In this document: piece after piece, positions 17,988-27,259 of the stretch
How positions within the stretch are numbered: position 1 is the stretch's first letter
Layout of the letters: each line of letters starts with the position of its first letter
Source of the DNA: G965199725 sp965199725
GTDB taxonomy: Bacteria > Pseudomonadota > Gammaproteobacteria > Nitrosococcales > Methylophagaceae
Direction of reading: 5' to 3'
Length of the DNA stretch: 64,000 nt
Assembly (NCBI GenBank): GCA_965199725.1
Contig: OZ241321.1
Span: 496,001-560,000, forward strand
The notes under the pieces: generated by a model
What the model was told of the DNA's origin: nothing
Seen by the model: only the letters and a program-made list of their open reading frames with translations
Databases searched by the model: none
Program-made: the position numbers and the translations under genes

Positions 17988-19406
17988 CTACTGCCCATTA
18001 AAATAGTCAGCTTGAGTACCATGCGCAAAGTTTTTAAACCGAGTATATTGCGCTTCAAAAGTAAGCTTAATCGTACCAATCGGACCATTGCGTTGTTTGC
18101 TGATAATAATCTCTGCTGTGCCTTTATTATCTGGATGATCATTATATACTTCATCACGATAGATAAACGTAATAACGTCAGCATCCTGCTCAATCGCACC
18201 CGATTCGCGTAAATCTGACATGATAGGTCTTTTATTGGGACGCTGTTCTAAGCTACGATTTAATTGCGATAAGGCTAACACAGGTATATCAAGCTCTCTT
18301 GCCAGGGCTTTAAGCCCACGCGAAATTTCTGACAGTTGGGTAGCACGATTTTCACTGTTACTTACATCACCATTGGCCTGCATCAATTGAATATAATCAA
18401 TGACAATTAAGTCCAGTCCATGTTGGCGTTTTAAGCGGCGGGCACGAGCGCGAAGTTCGGTCACGGTAAGCGCAGGCGTATCATCTACAAAAATAAGTGC
18501 TTGGTTTAGCTGCCCAGTTATTGCCGTGAATTGGGTCCATTTATCACCATCAAGATTGCCGCTACGCAAGTGGCTATGGTTAATTTCTCCCTGTGATGAG
18601 ATTATCCGTAACACTAATGCATCGGCTGGCATCTCCATGCTGAACACTGCAACAGATTTCTTATTGTTATCATTTGGTGTACAGGCAGCATGCTCAACGA
18701 TATTCATGGCAAACGCGGTTTTACCCATTGATGGCCTGCCAGCTACAATAATCAGATCACCACGCTGTAAGCCCAGTGTTTTCTGATCAAAATCCATAAA
18801 GCCAGTTGCCAAGCCTGTTAATGTGCCTTTCTGCTCGCGTAATATATCAAGGTGTTCTGTTAGCTTAGGCAACGTGTCTTTTATCTGCTTAAAGGGTCTG
18901 CCCTGCTTCGCGCCTTTTTCGGCAATAGCAAGTATTTGCTGTTCGGCCATGTCCAGTATGTCAGTGCTACTACGACCATCTGAATTAAAGGCACCATCAC
19001 CAATCTTTGTCGCCGTGGCAATCAATTGACGTAAAATGGAATGTTCGCGCACAATCTTGGCATAAGCGGTAATATTGGCAGCGCTTGGCGTATCTCTGGC
19101 TAACATACCAATATAGGCAAAGTCACCTACTTCATTTAACTCATCCTGTCTCTGGTGCCACTCTGTTAATGTAACCACATCCACTGGTTGGGATTTTTCA
19201 AAAAGAGCACTGATGCCACGGAAAATGATCCGATGACGCTTGTGATAAAAGTCATGGTCAGTCAGCATGTCAGCGACATCATCCCAGCTATCATTATTCA
19301 GCAACAACGCACCTAGTACCGACTGCTCGGCTTCAATGGAGTGCGGTGGTACTTTAAGCGCCTCAGTAGCAGCATCGTAGGATGGAAGATATGAATTATC
19401 AGCCAC
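17988..19406 (-). CDS. dnaB: DnaB, replicative DNA helicase
   Basis: Hexameric helicase at the replication fork. It has the N-terminal domain (PPHSIEAEQSVLGALLL), a linker, and the RecA-like domain with Walker A GRPSMGKTAF, the VIDYIQLM Walker B and SDLRESGAIEQDADV. A GTG at 19406 gives the usual short N-terminus; a TTG at 19430 extends it by eight poorly conserved residues. About 472 residues. No intein was seen. It lies downstream of the ribosomal S6-S18-L9 genes, the standard arrangement. Confidence 0.95.
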   Translation of the reverse strand: MADNSYLPSYDAATEALKVPPHSIEAEQSVLGALLLNNDSWDDVADMLTDHDFYHKRHRIIFRGISALFEKSQPVDVVTLTEWHQRQDELNEVGDFAYIGMLARDTPSAANITAYAKIVREHSILRQLIATATKIGDGAFNSDGRSSTDILDMAEQQILAIAEKGAKQGRPFKQIKDTLPKLTEHLDILREQKGTLTGLATGFMDFDQKTLGLQRGDLIIVAGRPSMGKTAFAMNIVEHAACTPNDNNKKSVAVFSMEMPADALVLRIISSQGEINHSHLRSGNLDGDKWTQFTAITGQLNQALIFVDDTPALTVTELRARARRLKRQHGLDLIVIDYIQLMQANGDVSNSENRATQLSEISRGLKALARELDIPVLALSQLNRSLEQRPNKRPIMSDLRESGAIEQDADVITFIYRDEVYNDHPDNKGTAEIIISKQRNGPIGTIKLTFEAQYTRFKNFAHGTQADYFNGQ

Positions 19407-19426
19407 GGCAATTACATAACATGCTA

Positions 19427-19618
19427 TCAAAAATCATGATGTGCATCCATGTGATCACCCCTGTAGGGTAAATACAATTTTGTTTGGCTTACGCCACCTT
19501 CAGTCTTTGGCATCTGTGTCATGATACACATATCCCCATTATAGATATACAGAAGGCAGGCAGCTATGGCTACAAATGTCCAGCTTAGCCTATGAAGTGC
19601 CCTGTTCTTCTTGTGCAA
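19427..19618 (-). CDS. Possible small membrane protein between rplI and dnaB
   Basis: A 63-codon frame beginning at TTG, in the same frame as rplI and open from directly after the rplI stop. It has one hydrophobic segment (LSWTFVAIAACLLYIY) followed by a polar tail. No family is recognised and there is no ATG or clear ribosome site. It could instead be untranslated spacer of the operon. Confidence 0.25.
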   Translation of the reverse strand: MHKKNRALHRLSWTFVAIAACLLYIYNGDMCIMTQMPKTEGGVSQTKLYLPYRGDHMDAHHDF

Positions 19619-19642
19619 GCGCTTCAGTCTCTGCCAGTGTGA

Positions 19643-20131
19643 CTACTCTGCGGCACTCTCTGCTACCTGCACCTGAATTTGCGCTTCTGTTAACACATTA
19701 ACCTTAACTGTAACAACAACGTCTGAGTGTAATTGAATATCAATATGGTATTGACCAGTATGGCGTAACGGTCCCTCTGGCAATCTTATCTCATTACGCT
19801 CAATGTCAGCGCCAGCGGCAGAGAACGCTTGAATAATATCCAGCGCACTAACTGAACCAAATAATTTACCTTCAGTACCTGCATTGGCTTTGATAGTGAT
19901 ATCACCAGCAGCAACCAATTTTTCACGGCGCTCCTCAGCTATCGACCTTAATTTTACTACTGCTGCCTCAAGTTCAGCGCGGCGATCCTCAAATGCGGCC
20001 TTGTTTTCCTCATTAGCAGGTAATGCCTTGCCTTGTGGTATTAAAAAGTTACGACCAAAACCAGATTTAACCGACACCTCATCACCGAGATCACCAAGAT
20101 TCTGCACTTTTTCTAATAAAATTACCTGCAT
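19643..20131 (-). CDS. rplI: Ribosomal protein bL9
   Basis: Large-subunit protein L9. The start at 20131 gives MQVILLEKVQNLGDLGD, the canonical N-terminus, behind an AAGGA ribosome site; the longer frame to 20167 is not supported. The signature GFGRNFLIPQGKA and the central helix rich in Glu and Arg are present. About 162 residues, slightly long because of an Ala/Glu-rich tail. Confidence 0.96.
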   Translation of the reverse strand: MQVILLEKVQNLGDLGDEVSVKSGFGRNFLIPQGKALPANEENKAAFEDRRAELEAAVVKLRSIAEERREKLVAAGDITIKANAGTEGKLFGSVSALDIIQAFSAAGADIERNEIRLPEGPLRHTGQYHIDIQLHSDVVVTVKVNVLTEAQIQVQVAESAAE

Positions 20132-20170
20132 ATTGTTATCCTTATTTACTTTTATCATACTGCTCATGAC

Positions 20171-21073
20171 TTAAGCATATTGACGAAAATTAAGCCACTG
20201 ATCTAAAATACCAATCGTCGCCAATAATACTACCATCTGCGGCAGCATAATCACCAATAAAATATAAACGATTACTAACCAGAATGACCACTTTCCCCGT
20301 TTGTTAACGATAGCATGAACAACTGATAGTCCCTGAAAGGCAAATAATATCAGTAAAACAGGCAAACAATCTTGTAACAGTAGGAATTGATCGCCGGACA
20401 GTAACAAAGTTATCGCCAGCCATGTAATCATGGCTATCGCCGCTGTCTTACCAAATCGTAATTGGTAAAACTCATTGACAAAATCGCCAGTATTATAAAG
20501 CATTACCTGCCATCTTCGCCCTATCAACAATCCCAACATCAAGTTCAGGCTACCGCCCGCCGCTACTATGCCAGTCATCATTAATGACATATCCATGGCA
20601 ATTTTCTGTGTTTGCACACTATATATCTGCCTACCGAATTGCCGATTGACCTGCTCCATAAAATGCATTATCGTCTGTTGCCACCATGCTACCGGATCAG
20701 GCAATACTACATAGACCGTCAGCACTACCAATATCCCTAACGCTGTTGCTATCAAAAAGCTAGCAGCAAGGGACCGCGTATACCCCAACACTAGCGCCAC
20801 CAAAAACGTTGGCAGACAACTTGATAATAAGAGTAGCCCTAAAATAGCAATATTTTTCAACAACAATGCTGCCAGCAATCCAAGTATTATCGCTGTTGCC
20901 GCAACAATTTTCACCCCTTCCGCCGGTCCCAGGCGCAAGGTAGATAAAACAATAACCCCACCTGCCAGCCAACTAAGCGGTGGCAATATCAAAGAGATCA
21001 TCGAAAATAAAGCAACTGCACTGGCAGCATACCAGCGTCCCTGCATTGAAAACATCGCAATAGAGCGCAGCAT
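20171..21073 (-). CDS. DUF2232 integral membrane protein
   Basis: A very hydrophobic 300-residue protein with about eight predicted membrane helices, sitting between rpsR and rplI. A DUF2232 (YybS-like) protein in exactly this slot is common in gammaproteobacteria; its role is unknown. The C-terminal part has the typical GLSVVHAIVNKRGKW stretch. It is probably cotranscribed with the ribosomal protein genes. Confidence 0.85.
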   Translation of the reverse strand: MLRSIAMFSMQGRWYAASAVALFSMISLILPPLSWLAGGVIVLSTLRLGPAEGVKIVAATAIILGLLAALLLKNIAILGLLLLSSCLPTFLVALVLGYTRSLAASFLIATALGILVVLTVYVVLPDPVAWWQQTIMHFMEQVNRQFGRQIYSVQTQKIAMDMSLMMTGIVAAGGSLNLMLGLLIGRRWQVMLYNTGDFVNEFYQLRFGKTAAIAMITWLAITLLLSGDQFLLLQDCLPVLLILFAFQGLSVVHAIVNKRGKWSFWLVIVYILLVIMLPQMVVLLATIGILDQWLNFRQYA

Positions 21074-21114
21074 ATTTTATGGTGTTATACGCTGGAATCT
21101 ATTGTCATACGGCC

Positions 21115-21342
21115 CTATTTGTGCATATCACAATAAGGAAGTAACGCCAGATAACGCGCGCGCTTTATACATCCAGAAAGCTGGCGCTGATAACGGGCCT
21201 TAGTACCGGTAATGCGACTGGGTATGATTTTCCCAGTTTCCGTAATGTAATTTTTTAATAATGCTACATCTTTATAATCAATGTGCTTAACGTCTTCAGC
21301 AGTGAAGCGACAAAATTTTCTACGCCTGAAAAAATGAGCCAT
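21115..21342 (-). CDS. rpsR: Ribosomal protein bS18
   Basis: Small-subunit protein S18, 75 residues, binding next to S6. The FRRRKFCRFTAE N-terminus, the ITGTKARYQRQL stretch and ARYLALLPYCD near the end are all conserved. The single N-terminal Cys is of the common kind. It follows rpsF by 23 bases. Confidence 0.97.
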   Translation of the reverse strand: MAHFFRRRKFCRFTAEDVKHIDYKDVALLKNYITETGKIIPSRITGTKARYQRQLSGCIKRARYLALLPYCDMHK

Positions 21343-21365
21343 TGTTATGTTCCTTTAGTTAGTTG

Positions 21366-21710
21366 TTACGACGAGCTTTTTTCTTCTTCGTTTTTGCGCA
21401 CTATCATTGGTGATGGTTTGGTCACCGCTTCATCCATATTAATCATCAGGTGGCGAATAATAGAGTCGTTAAAACGAAAGGTAGCTGATAATTCATCTAA
21501 CTGGGCCACATCACATTCAGTATTGATCAACACATAATGTGCCTTATGTACCTTATTAATGGAGTAAGCTAACTGACGGCATCCCCAATCTTCTAAACGA
21601 TGGATTTTACCACCCTTACCTGTCAGTATCTGCTGATATTTTTCAATCATTTCAGGTACTTGTTCGCTCTGATCAGGGTGGACCAGAAACACAATTTCGT
21701 AATGTCTCAT
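21366..21710 (-). CDS. rpsF: Ribosomal protein bS6
   Basis: Small-subunit protein S6. ATG at 21710 gives MRHYEIVFLVHPDQSEQ, the standard start, with GAGGAG immediately upstream; the frame open to 21785 lies in the leader. LEDWGCRQLAYSINK and AHYVLINTEC are conserved. About 114 residues. First gene of the rpsF-rpsR-DUF2232-rplI-dnaB-alr-radA series. Confidence 0.96.
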   Translation of the reverse strand: MRHYEIVFLVHPDQSEQVPEMIEKYQQILTGKGGKIHRLEDWGCRQLAYSINKVHKAHYVLINTECDVAQLDELSATFRFNDSIIRHLMINMDEAVTKPSPMIVRKNEEEKSSS

Positions 21711-21808
21711 AAGGCTCCTCACGGTTTCAATCAGCCTCCCCACAAATCTCAAGATAAGGAGGAAGGCAAGGAGTATTGCCAACAATTAAGGCAATACAGC
21801 ATCTTACT
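21711..21808 (-). promoter_or_regulatory. rpsF leader with 8-bp hairpin and possible S6:S18 site
   Basis: The 98-base gap between rlmB and rpsF holds a perfect hairpin, GTATTGCC-9-GGCAATAC, at 21773-21797 with no T-run after it. Just before rpsF, AGGCT and AGCCT can pair around a loop containing CCG and the ribosome site. A CCG-containing loop before rpsF recalls the known S6:S18-binding leader of bacteria. The hairpin is seen; the autoregulatory role is inference. Confidence 0.45.
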
Positions 21809-22639
21809 CTATTTTCCATTCAAGCTCAAGCTGCGTTGACGCATTGCCTCAAATAAACAGACACCACTTGCTACAGATACATTCAAGCTACCAGCATAAC
21901 CATGCATAGGAATGGCGACTATCTTATCGCAATGTTCTTTTGTCAAACGACGCATACCGCGGCCTTCTGCGCCCAACACTATTGCTAATGCGCCAGTCAA
22001 ATCGGCATCAAACAGACTTGTTTCACCGTGACCGGATGTACCAACAATCCACATACCCTGTTCACGCAATTGCCGCAACACCCGTGCCAGGTTAGTCACC
22101 TGAATAAAAGGTAAGCGCTCCGCTGCGCCACTTGCTACTTTTAATACTGTGTGGGTTTTGCCAGATGTGCGATCTTTAGGCGCAATCACAGCATGCACAC
22201 CAGCCGCTTCAGCAGTGCGCAGACAGGCACCTACATTATGCGGGTCCTGCAAGCCATCTAGTATCAACAACAGCGGCAGTACAGCCATATCTGCCAATAA
22301 TCTGAATAAATCTGTCTCATTCAAACAGGGCAACGAACAACAACGGGCAATCACTCCTTGATGGCTCACATCTGGCAACATCCCATCCAATATTGATCTT
22401 CGCACTCTCTGAGGGTCAATATTGTGCTCTTTTGCCGCAGCAATTAACGCGGTAATGCGAGAATCATCACGCCCCTCTGCCAACCATAATGCTGCTACGC
22501 GAGTGACAGCAGGTGCCAACGCTGCCTGCACCGGATGCAAACCAAAAATTAAATCCCATTGGCATGTATCTGCTGATTTGACTTTATTACGTTTGTTATG
22601 CTTGCGCTGTTTTTCCTTTGGCAATCGGTTTATCATCAA
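21809..22639 (-). CDS. rlmB: RlmB, 23S rRNA G2251 2'-O-methyltransferase
   Basis: SPOUT-class methyltransferase for G2251 in the 23S P-loop. It carries the N-terminal substrate-binding domain (FGLHPVQAAL) and the three SPOUT motifs: DGLQDPHNVGACLRTAEAAG, LGAEGRGM and IPMHGYAGSLNVSVASGV. A basic N-terminal extension of about 25 residues is present. 276 residues. Lies just upstream of rpsF, divergent from moaB. Confidence 0.94.
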   Translation of the reverse strand: MMINRLPKEKQRKHNKRNKVKSADTCQWDLIFGLHPVQAALAPAVTRVAALWLAEGRDDSRITALIAAAKEHNIDPQRVRRSILDGMLPDVSHQGVIARCCSLPCLNETDLFRLLADMAVLPLLLILDGLQDPHNVGACLRTAEAAGVHAVIAPKDRTSGKTHTVLKVASGAAERLPFIQVTNLARVLRQLREQGMWIVGTSGHGETSLFDADLTGALAIVLGAEGRGMRRLTKEHCDKIVAIPMHGYAGSLNVSVASGVCLFEAMRQRSLSLNGK

Positions 22640-22738
22640 TCTCTACCCGAAAATTTAACCAGTACGCCAGCAGATACTTATACCCGTCCATCTGCTGCTC
22701 AGGTATTATATTACCATCTGTACTATTAGAGAATATTC

Positions 22739-23254
22739 ATGCAAAAACACTTTATGCCCATCAATATCGCCCTGCTCACTGTTTCTGATACCCGTACTAT
22801 GGACAATGATACGTCAGGAAATGTGCTACAAGAACGTATCTTACAAGCAAACCACTGCTTAAGCGCACGCCAGATTGTTTCTGACAATATCTACCAGATA
22901 CGGTCAGTTGTATCATCATGGATTGTGGATTCTGATATTCAGGTAGTCATTACCTGTGGCGGTACAGGGCTGACTGGACACGATGGCACCCCTGAAGCTA
23001 TCAGCGTGTTACTAGACAAAGAAATAGCAGGTTTTGGCGAGTTGTTTCGCCACCTTTCTTATCAATCTATCCGCACTTCTACTGTACAATCCCGTACCTT
23101 GGCAGGCGTGACTAACAGCACGTTTATCTTTTGTCTTCCTGGTTCAATAAACGCATGTAAAACCGCCTGGGATGGCATACTTAAAAACCAGCTTGATATA
23201 CGTCATCGTCCATGCAATTTCGCCGAACTAATACCCAGACTAGCAGAAAAATGA
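22739..23254 (+). CDS. moaB: MoaB-type molybdenum cofactor protein
   Basis: MogA/MoaB family protein of molybdopterin biosynthesis. The fold core is visible: IALLTVSDTRT near the N-terminus, TCGGTGLTGHDGTPEAI, and FCLPGSINACKTAWDGIL. 171 residues, the MoaB rather than MogA length. The reading frame overlaps the following gene as ATGA. No other cofactor genes are near, so its role rests on family membership only. Confidence 0.9.
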   Translation: MQKHFMPINIALLTVSDTRTMDNDTSGNVLQERILQANHCLSARQIVSDNIYQIRSVVSSWIVDSDIQVVITCGGTGLTGHDGTPEAISVLLDKEIAGFGELFRHLSYQSIRTSTVQSRTLAGVTNSTFIFCLPGSINACKTAWDGILKNQLDIRHRPCNFAELIPRLAEK

Positions 23255-23514
23255 CCTTAATCACGCTATACATAACAGCAGGTTGCCATTTGTGTGAACT
23301 TGCTGATAAGCTTCTCAGCGAATTATCGCATTATTATCAATTTACTGTGTGCTATACTGAAACCGCTGACGATGACAATCTATTAGCACAATATGGCACA
23401 AAATTACTGGTCATCAAATTTACTGATAATAGCGAATTAAACTGCTCTTTTTCAGAGCAGGATATTGCTAAAAAACTAGCCACACAAGACGGGCTAATCA
23501 ATAATAATGGCTAG
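23251..23514 (+). CDS. Glutaredoxin-like thioredoxin-fold protein (DUF836)
   Basis: An 87-residue protein beginning MTLITLYITAGCHLCELADK, the CxxC active-site pattern of the glutaredoxin-like DUF836 family. Substrate unknown. The ATG at 23251 overlaps the moaB stop as ATGA and the end overlaps rnd by eight bases, so moaB, this gene and rnd are probably one operon. Confidence 0.82.
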   Translation: MTLITLYITAGCHLCELADKLLSELSHYYQFTVCYTETADDDNLLAQYGTKLLVIKFTDNSELNCSFSEQDIAKKLATQDGLINNNG

Positions 23515-24652
23515 CCAATTTATTAAAGACCAGGTAACTCTTGTTGATTTTTGTCAACAGATTGCTTCAGCATCATACATAGCAGTTGATACTGAATTTT
23601 TGCGTGAAAAAACCTACTATCCCCGACTTTGCTTGATACAGGTAGCCACCAGCGATCATATTGCCTGCATTGATCCGCTGGTAACAGATATTGATTTAAC
23701 CCCGGTGATTGATATTATCTATCACCCAGATATTACCGCTGTTTTCCACGCCGCCCGTCAGGACCTGGAGTTACTTTATCTTGCCTGCGGCACACTCCCT
23801 AATAACATATTTGACACGCAACTGGCCGCTGCCCTATTAGGATATGGTCAGCAAATCAGTTATGGTGATCTAGTTAAACAGTGTCTAGCTATTGATCTGG
23901 ATAAGGCGCATTCACGCACCGACTGGACTATAAGGCCTCTTAATACCGCCCAAATTCACTATGCAGCCAATGATGTCCGTTATCTACATGATGTATATAA
24001 GCAGATAGTCGGCGAGCTTAAGCAAAAAAACAGATTACATTGGCTTGATGATGATATAGCTACTCTAGTGAATGAAGACAGCTATCAGCCTCATCCTGAT
24101 AATGCCTGGCGTCGGGTAAAAGGATATGGTCGCTTAAAGGGGGTCGAGCTTGCCACTTTGCAACGCCTGTCAGCTTGGCGCGAACGTTATGCAATGGAGG
24201 CCAACCGACCCCGTCGCTGGATAGTCAAAGATGAGGTGCTGTTACTGCTTGCCAAACTTGCGCCTGATTCTATCAGTAATCTTAATTTTATCAGCGGTAT
24301 GGAGACGCGCACCATTCGGCGGCATGGCCACGCACTACTGACAGAAATAAAACGGGCTAAATCTATGCCCAAAGATAAATGGCCAATCCTAAAAACCAGA
24401 CAAACACTCACCCAGCAGCAGCATGCGCTTGTTAATATGCTTATAGCACTATTACGCAAGTGTTGTGATGAAAATAATTTACCACCTGCTACCATCGCTA
24501 CCCGCAATGACATTGAACGCCTGGTGATGGGCGAGACTGATCTGGCACTCTTACGAGGCTGGCGTAATGAAATAGCTGGCCGCCATTTACAGACATTCAT
24601 CGATAGCAAGTTATCGGTAACAGCTGATTTAACTGAATTAATAACACACTAA
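23507..24652 (+). CDS. rnd: Ribonuclease D
   Basis: 3'-5' exoribonuclease of tRNA maturation. The DEDD active site is visible: VDTEFLREKTYYP (Asp28, Glu30), HAARQDLELL, and YAANDVRYLHD. The exonuclease domain is followed by an HRDC domain beginning AWRRVKGYGRL. 381 residues, normal for the family. Confidence 0.95.
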   Translation: MASQFIKDQVTLVDFCQQIASASYIAVDTEFLREKTYYPRLCLIQVATSDHIACIDPLVTDIDLTPVIDIIYHPDITAVFHAARQDLELLYLACGTLPNNIFDTQLAAALLGYGQQISYGDLVKQCLAIDLDKAHSRTDWTIRPLNTAQIHYAANDVRYLHDVYKQIVGELKQKNRLHWLDDDIATLVNEDSYQPHPDNAWRRVKGYGRLKGVELATLQRLSAWRERYAMEANRPRRWIVKDEVLLLLAKLAPDSISNLNFISGMETRTIRRHGHALLTEIKRAKSMPKDKWPILKTRQTLTQQQHALVNMLIALLRKCCDENNLPPATIATRNDIERLVMGETDLALLRGWRNEIAGRHLQTFIDSKLSVTADLTELITH

Positions 24653-24663
24653 AGGAACACACT

Positions 24664-25587
24664 ATGTCAGTATTAATTTGTGGTTCGCTGGCGTTTGATA
24701 CCATTATGGTGTTTGCTGATAAGTTTAAACATCACATTCTGCCAGATAAAATACACATGTTAAACGTAGCATTTTTAGTGCCAGAAATGCGCCGTGAATT
24801 TGGCGGCTGTGCGGGTAATATCGCCTATAACTTAAAACTATTAGGTGACGAGCCAATGCCAATGGCAACAGTAGGCAACGATTTTGCAGATTACGCAGCA
24901 TGGTTGGACAGCAGGCAGATAAGCCAACAACATATTCATGTTAAAACAAACAAACACACTGCTCAGGCCTTTATCACCAATGATAGCGATAATAATCAAA
25001 TCACTGCATTTCACCCAGGAGCGATGAACCTGGCACACGAAATAGCCATCAGTGAAGCAAAGGGTATTGAGCTTGCTATTATCTCCCCGGATAGTCGAGA
25101 CGGTATGATTTTACACGCAAAGCAACTACATGAGGCCGATATCCCATTTATTTTTGATCCAGGTCAGGGTTTACCAATGTTTGATAGTGATAACCTCATC
25201 ACCTTTGCCAAGCAGGCAACCTACATCGCTCTTAATGACTATGAAGCAAAACTGTTTCAAAACTCCACTGGCTTATCAGCAAATGATCTTGCCAGCTACG
25301 TTAAGGCGCTAGTTATCACCAGAGGTAACAAAGGCTCATATATTTATACTGATGGCAAGCGTATTGATATTCGCTGTGCAAAAGTAAATAAAATCAATGA
25401 TCCGACAGGTTGTGGTGATGCGTATCGTGCTGGGTTAATTCATGGTCTTATTCATCATAAAGACTGGCAGACAACCGGTCAAATTGCTTCGCTGTTAGGG
25501 GCAATTGCCGTAGAACATCACGGCACCCAAAATCATTATGTGACTGCTGATGAATTTGCTCAGCGCTATAGTGAGAACTTCAGCTAA
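24664..25587 (+). CDS. PfkB-family carbohydrate/adenosine kinase
   Basis: Ribokinase-fold kinase with the N-terminal GGCAGNIAYNLKLLG motif and the C-terminal signature DPTGCGDAYRAG containing the catalytic Asp. The N-terminus ICGSLAFDTIMVF and the His-rich insertion resemble the adenosine-kinase-like group of autotrophic and methylotrophic proteobacteria, but substrate cannot be read from sequence. A good AAGGA site precedes the ATG; only 11 bases separate it from rnd. Confidence 0.88.
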   Translation: MSVLICGSLAFDTIMVFADKFKHHILPDKIHMLNVAFLVPEMRREFGGCAGNIAYNLKLLGDEPMPMATVGNDFADYAAWLDSRQISQQHIHVKTNKHTAQAFITNDSDNNQITAFHPGAMNLAHEIAISEAKGIELAIISPDSRDGMILHAKQLHEADIPFIFDPGQGLPMFDSDNLITFAKQATYIALNDYEAKLFQNSTGLSANDLASYVKALVITRGNKGSYIYTDGKRIDIRCAKVNKINDPTGCGDAYRAGLIHGLIHHKDWQTTGQIASLLGAIAVEHHGTQNHYVTADEFAQRYSENFS

Positions 25588-25833
25588 ACAGATAAAAGAA
25601 CAGGATAGACCTATAGATAAGCAGTGGGCACAGAGCAGCATTAGACTGAATAACATTATCTATCTAAACATCAAGCGCAATGTGCACGATACTAATTTTA
25701 TCAGGCTGTCTGATGCTATTGGCAATTTATAGCGCCACGAACGGTTATTAACTTGTGTTATACAAAATACCAAATTACTGATACTTATGTTTAATGATTT
25801 CAATTCAATGTTCTTGCATTTCTTTGAAAAAGA

Positions 25834-27018
25834 TCAGCATCCTTTCTTTAGGTATGACATTATATTATACATAATTTTAGTTCTGTCTTCTATTTCATCT
25901 ATAAATGCTAAAACCTCTTTTCTTTTATATGAATACAAATCTTTCCCATCTATAACATTTTTTATAGCTGTCAAAAATTCTGCTTTAGTTTTTACCTGTT
26001 TTCCTCCCGCTATCTCATCTATAGGTTCATGGGAAATGCCTCTATATTTTTTGTATTCCTCTATATCATAGAAATTATAAATAATAGGCTTATTGGTCAA
26101 TAAATAGTCAAAAGAAATAGATGAATAATCTGAAATTAAGCAATCTGAACTCCAGAAAAAATCATAAATAGAAACTCGTTTTTCTAAACTCATTTGTTTT
26201 GTCAAAAAGTAAGTATTCTTTAGTCTCTTATATTGCAATCTATTTTCTACATCTTCATCTAAATAGGTGTGTAAAGCAATAATAATAATAGCATTATTTT
26301 TTACTAATATTGTCTCTAAATCATTTTCTATGTTCGGATATCCTAGAATTTGTGTTAATTTTTCTAATTTTTGATAACATTCTACTTCTGGACAAACAAA
26401 CTTATCTCTATAGGTAGGCGCATATAAAATTACTTTTGCAGGCTTACAATTTATATGAAAAAAATCTTGGACATTTGCACCTCTTTTGTTTTTAATAAGC
26501 CATTCTCTTCGAGGGCTCCCCATAATTATAAATTTATCTTTGGGTATATTGAAGGACTTGGATACATAGTTTCTTTCATACGAAGAATTACAGATATAAA
26601 ACATTGACTTACTATTAAATATTTTAGCAAAATTTTCTCTAATGAGAACGCCCAAGACATCATCCGATTTGAACGGAATAAAATAAGCTAAAATTATTAC
26701 CTTAAGACCACTGGGTAAGTAAAGACCATTCAAAACAGTTTCTACCACTAAGGCTTTAGCAGTGTAAATGTGAAATAAATTTTTAGCAGAGTAAAATTCA
26801 TTCAATTTCATTCTAATAATTTTATAATCAACTGTATTTTCTTCCATATACTTACTCATAAGATAAATATTATCATTTGTAAACATTGCATTAGGAGTTA
26901 CATTGACAATAAAAATAATTTTTTGCGAATCTTTTGGAAAAAAATAAGCTAATTTTATCAATACCCTATATAGACTTTTCACAGAAAATCTATAAATTTT
27001 TAATATTACATTTCTCAT
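25834..27018 (-). CDS. CDP-glycerol glycerophosphotransferase family protein (TagB/TagF-like)
   Basis: Probable polymer-building transferase that moves a polyol-phosphate from a CDP-activated donor. The family marks are YAPTYRDK at 189-196 and SDYSSISFDYLLTNKPIIY from residue 286. The N-terminus has a hydrophobic amphipathic stretch for membrane contact. 394 residues covers only the catalytic part of larger TagF proteins. The region is much richer in A and T than the flanking genes, suggesting acquisition by transfer. Its partner is the nucleotidyltransferase-sulfotransferase upstream; together they suggest a phosphate- or sulfate-decorated surface glycan. Confidence 0.85.
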   Translation of the reverse strand: MRNVILKIYRFSVKSLYRVLIKLAYFFPKDSQKIIFIVNVTPNAMFTNDNIYLMSKYMEENTVDYKIIRMKLNEFYSAKNLFHIYTAKALVVETVLNGLYLPSGLKVIILAYFIPFKSDDVLGVLIRENFAKIFNSKSMFYICNSSYERNYVSKSFNIPKDKFIIMGSPRREWLIKNKRGANVQDFFHINCKPAKVILYAPTYRDKFVCPEVECYQKLEKLTQILGYPNIENDLETILVKNNAIIIIALHTYLDEDVENRLQYKRLKNTYFLTKQMSLEKRVSIYDFFWSSDCLISDYSSISFDYLLTNKPIIYNFYDIEEYKKYRGISHEPIDEIAGGKQVKTKAEFLTAIKNVIDGKDLYSYKRKEVLAFIDEIEDRTKIMYNIMSYLKKGC

Positions 27019-27259
27019 CTTTAATAACCGAGCATTTAATAGTTCTATTTCATCTTATCCAACCAAACCTAAATCAACTTTTTCAGGATATTCTGGACTA
27101 CAATTAAGCGCATAATTTTACAAAAAATCATTTACATGAATAACAACATAGAAACTTAAAAACTCCTCCAAATCTCTATATTTTAAGCCATGCAACGGCC
27201 TTTCTTACATATTATTTAAATTGGCAAATTGTCACAGTAATTAAGTTTTTTAACTACAT

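Noticed and set aside
18400..18786. 128-codon plus-strand frame
   Set aside because: Antisense shadow of dnaB.
24187..24609. 140-codon minus-strand frame
   Set aside because: Antisense shadow of rnd.
25787..26071. 94-codon plus-strand frame
   Set aside because: Antisense to the glycerophosphotransferase; AT-rich sequence yields chance frames.
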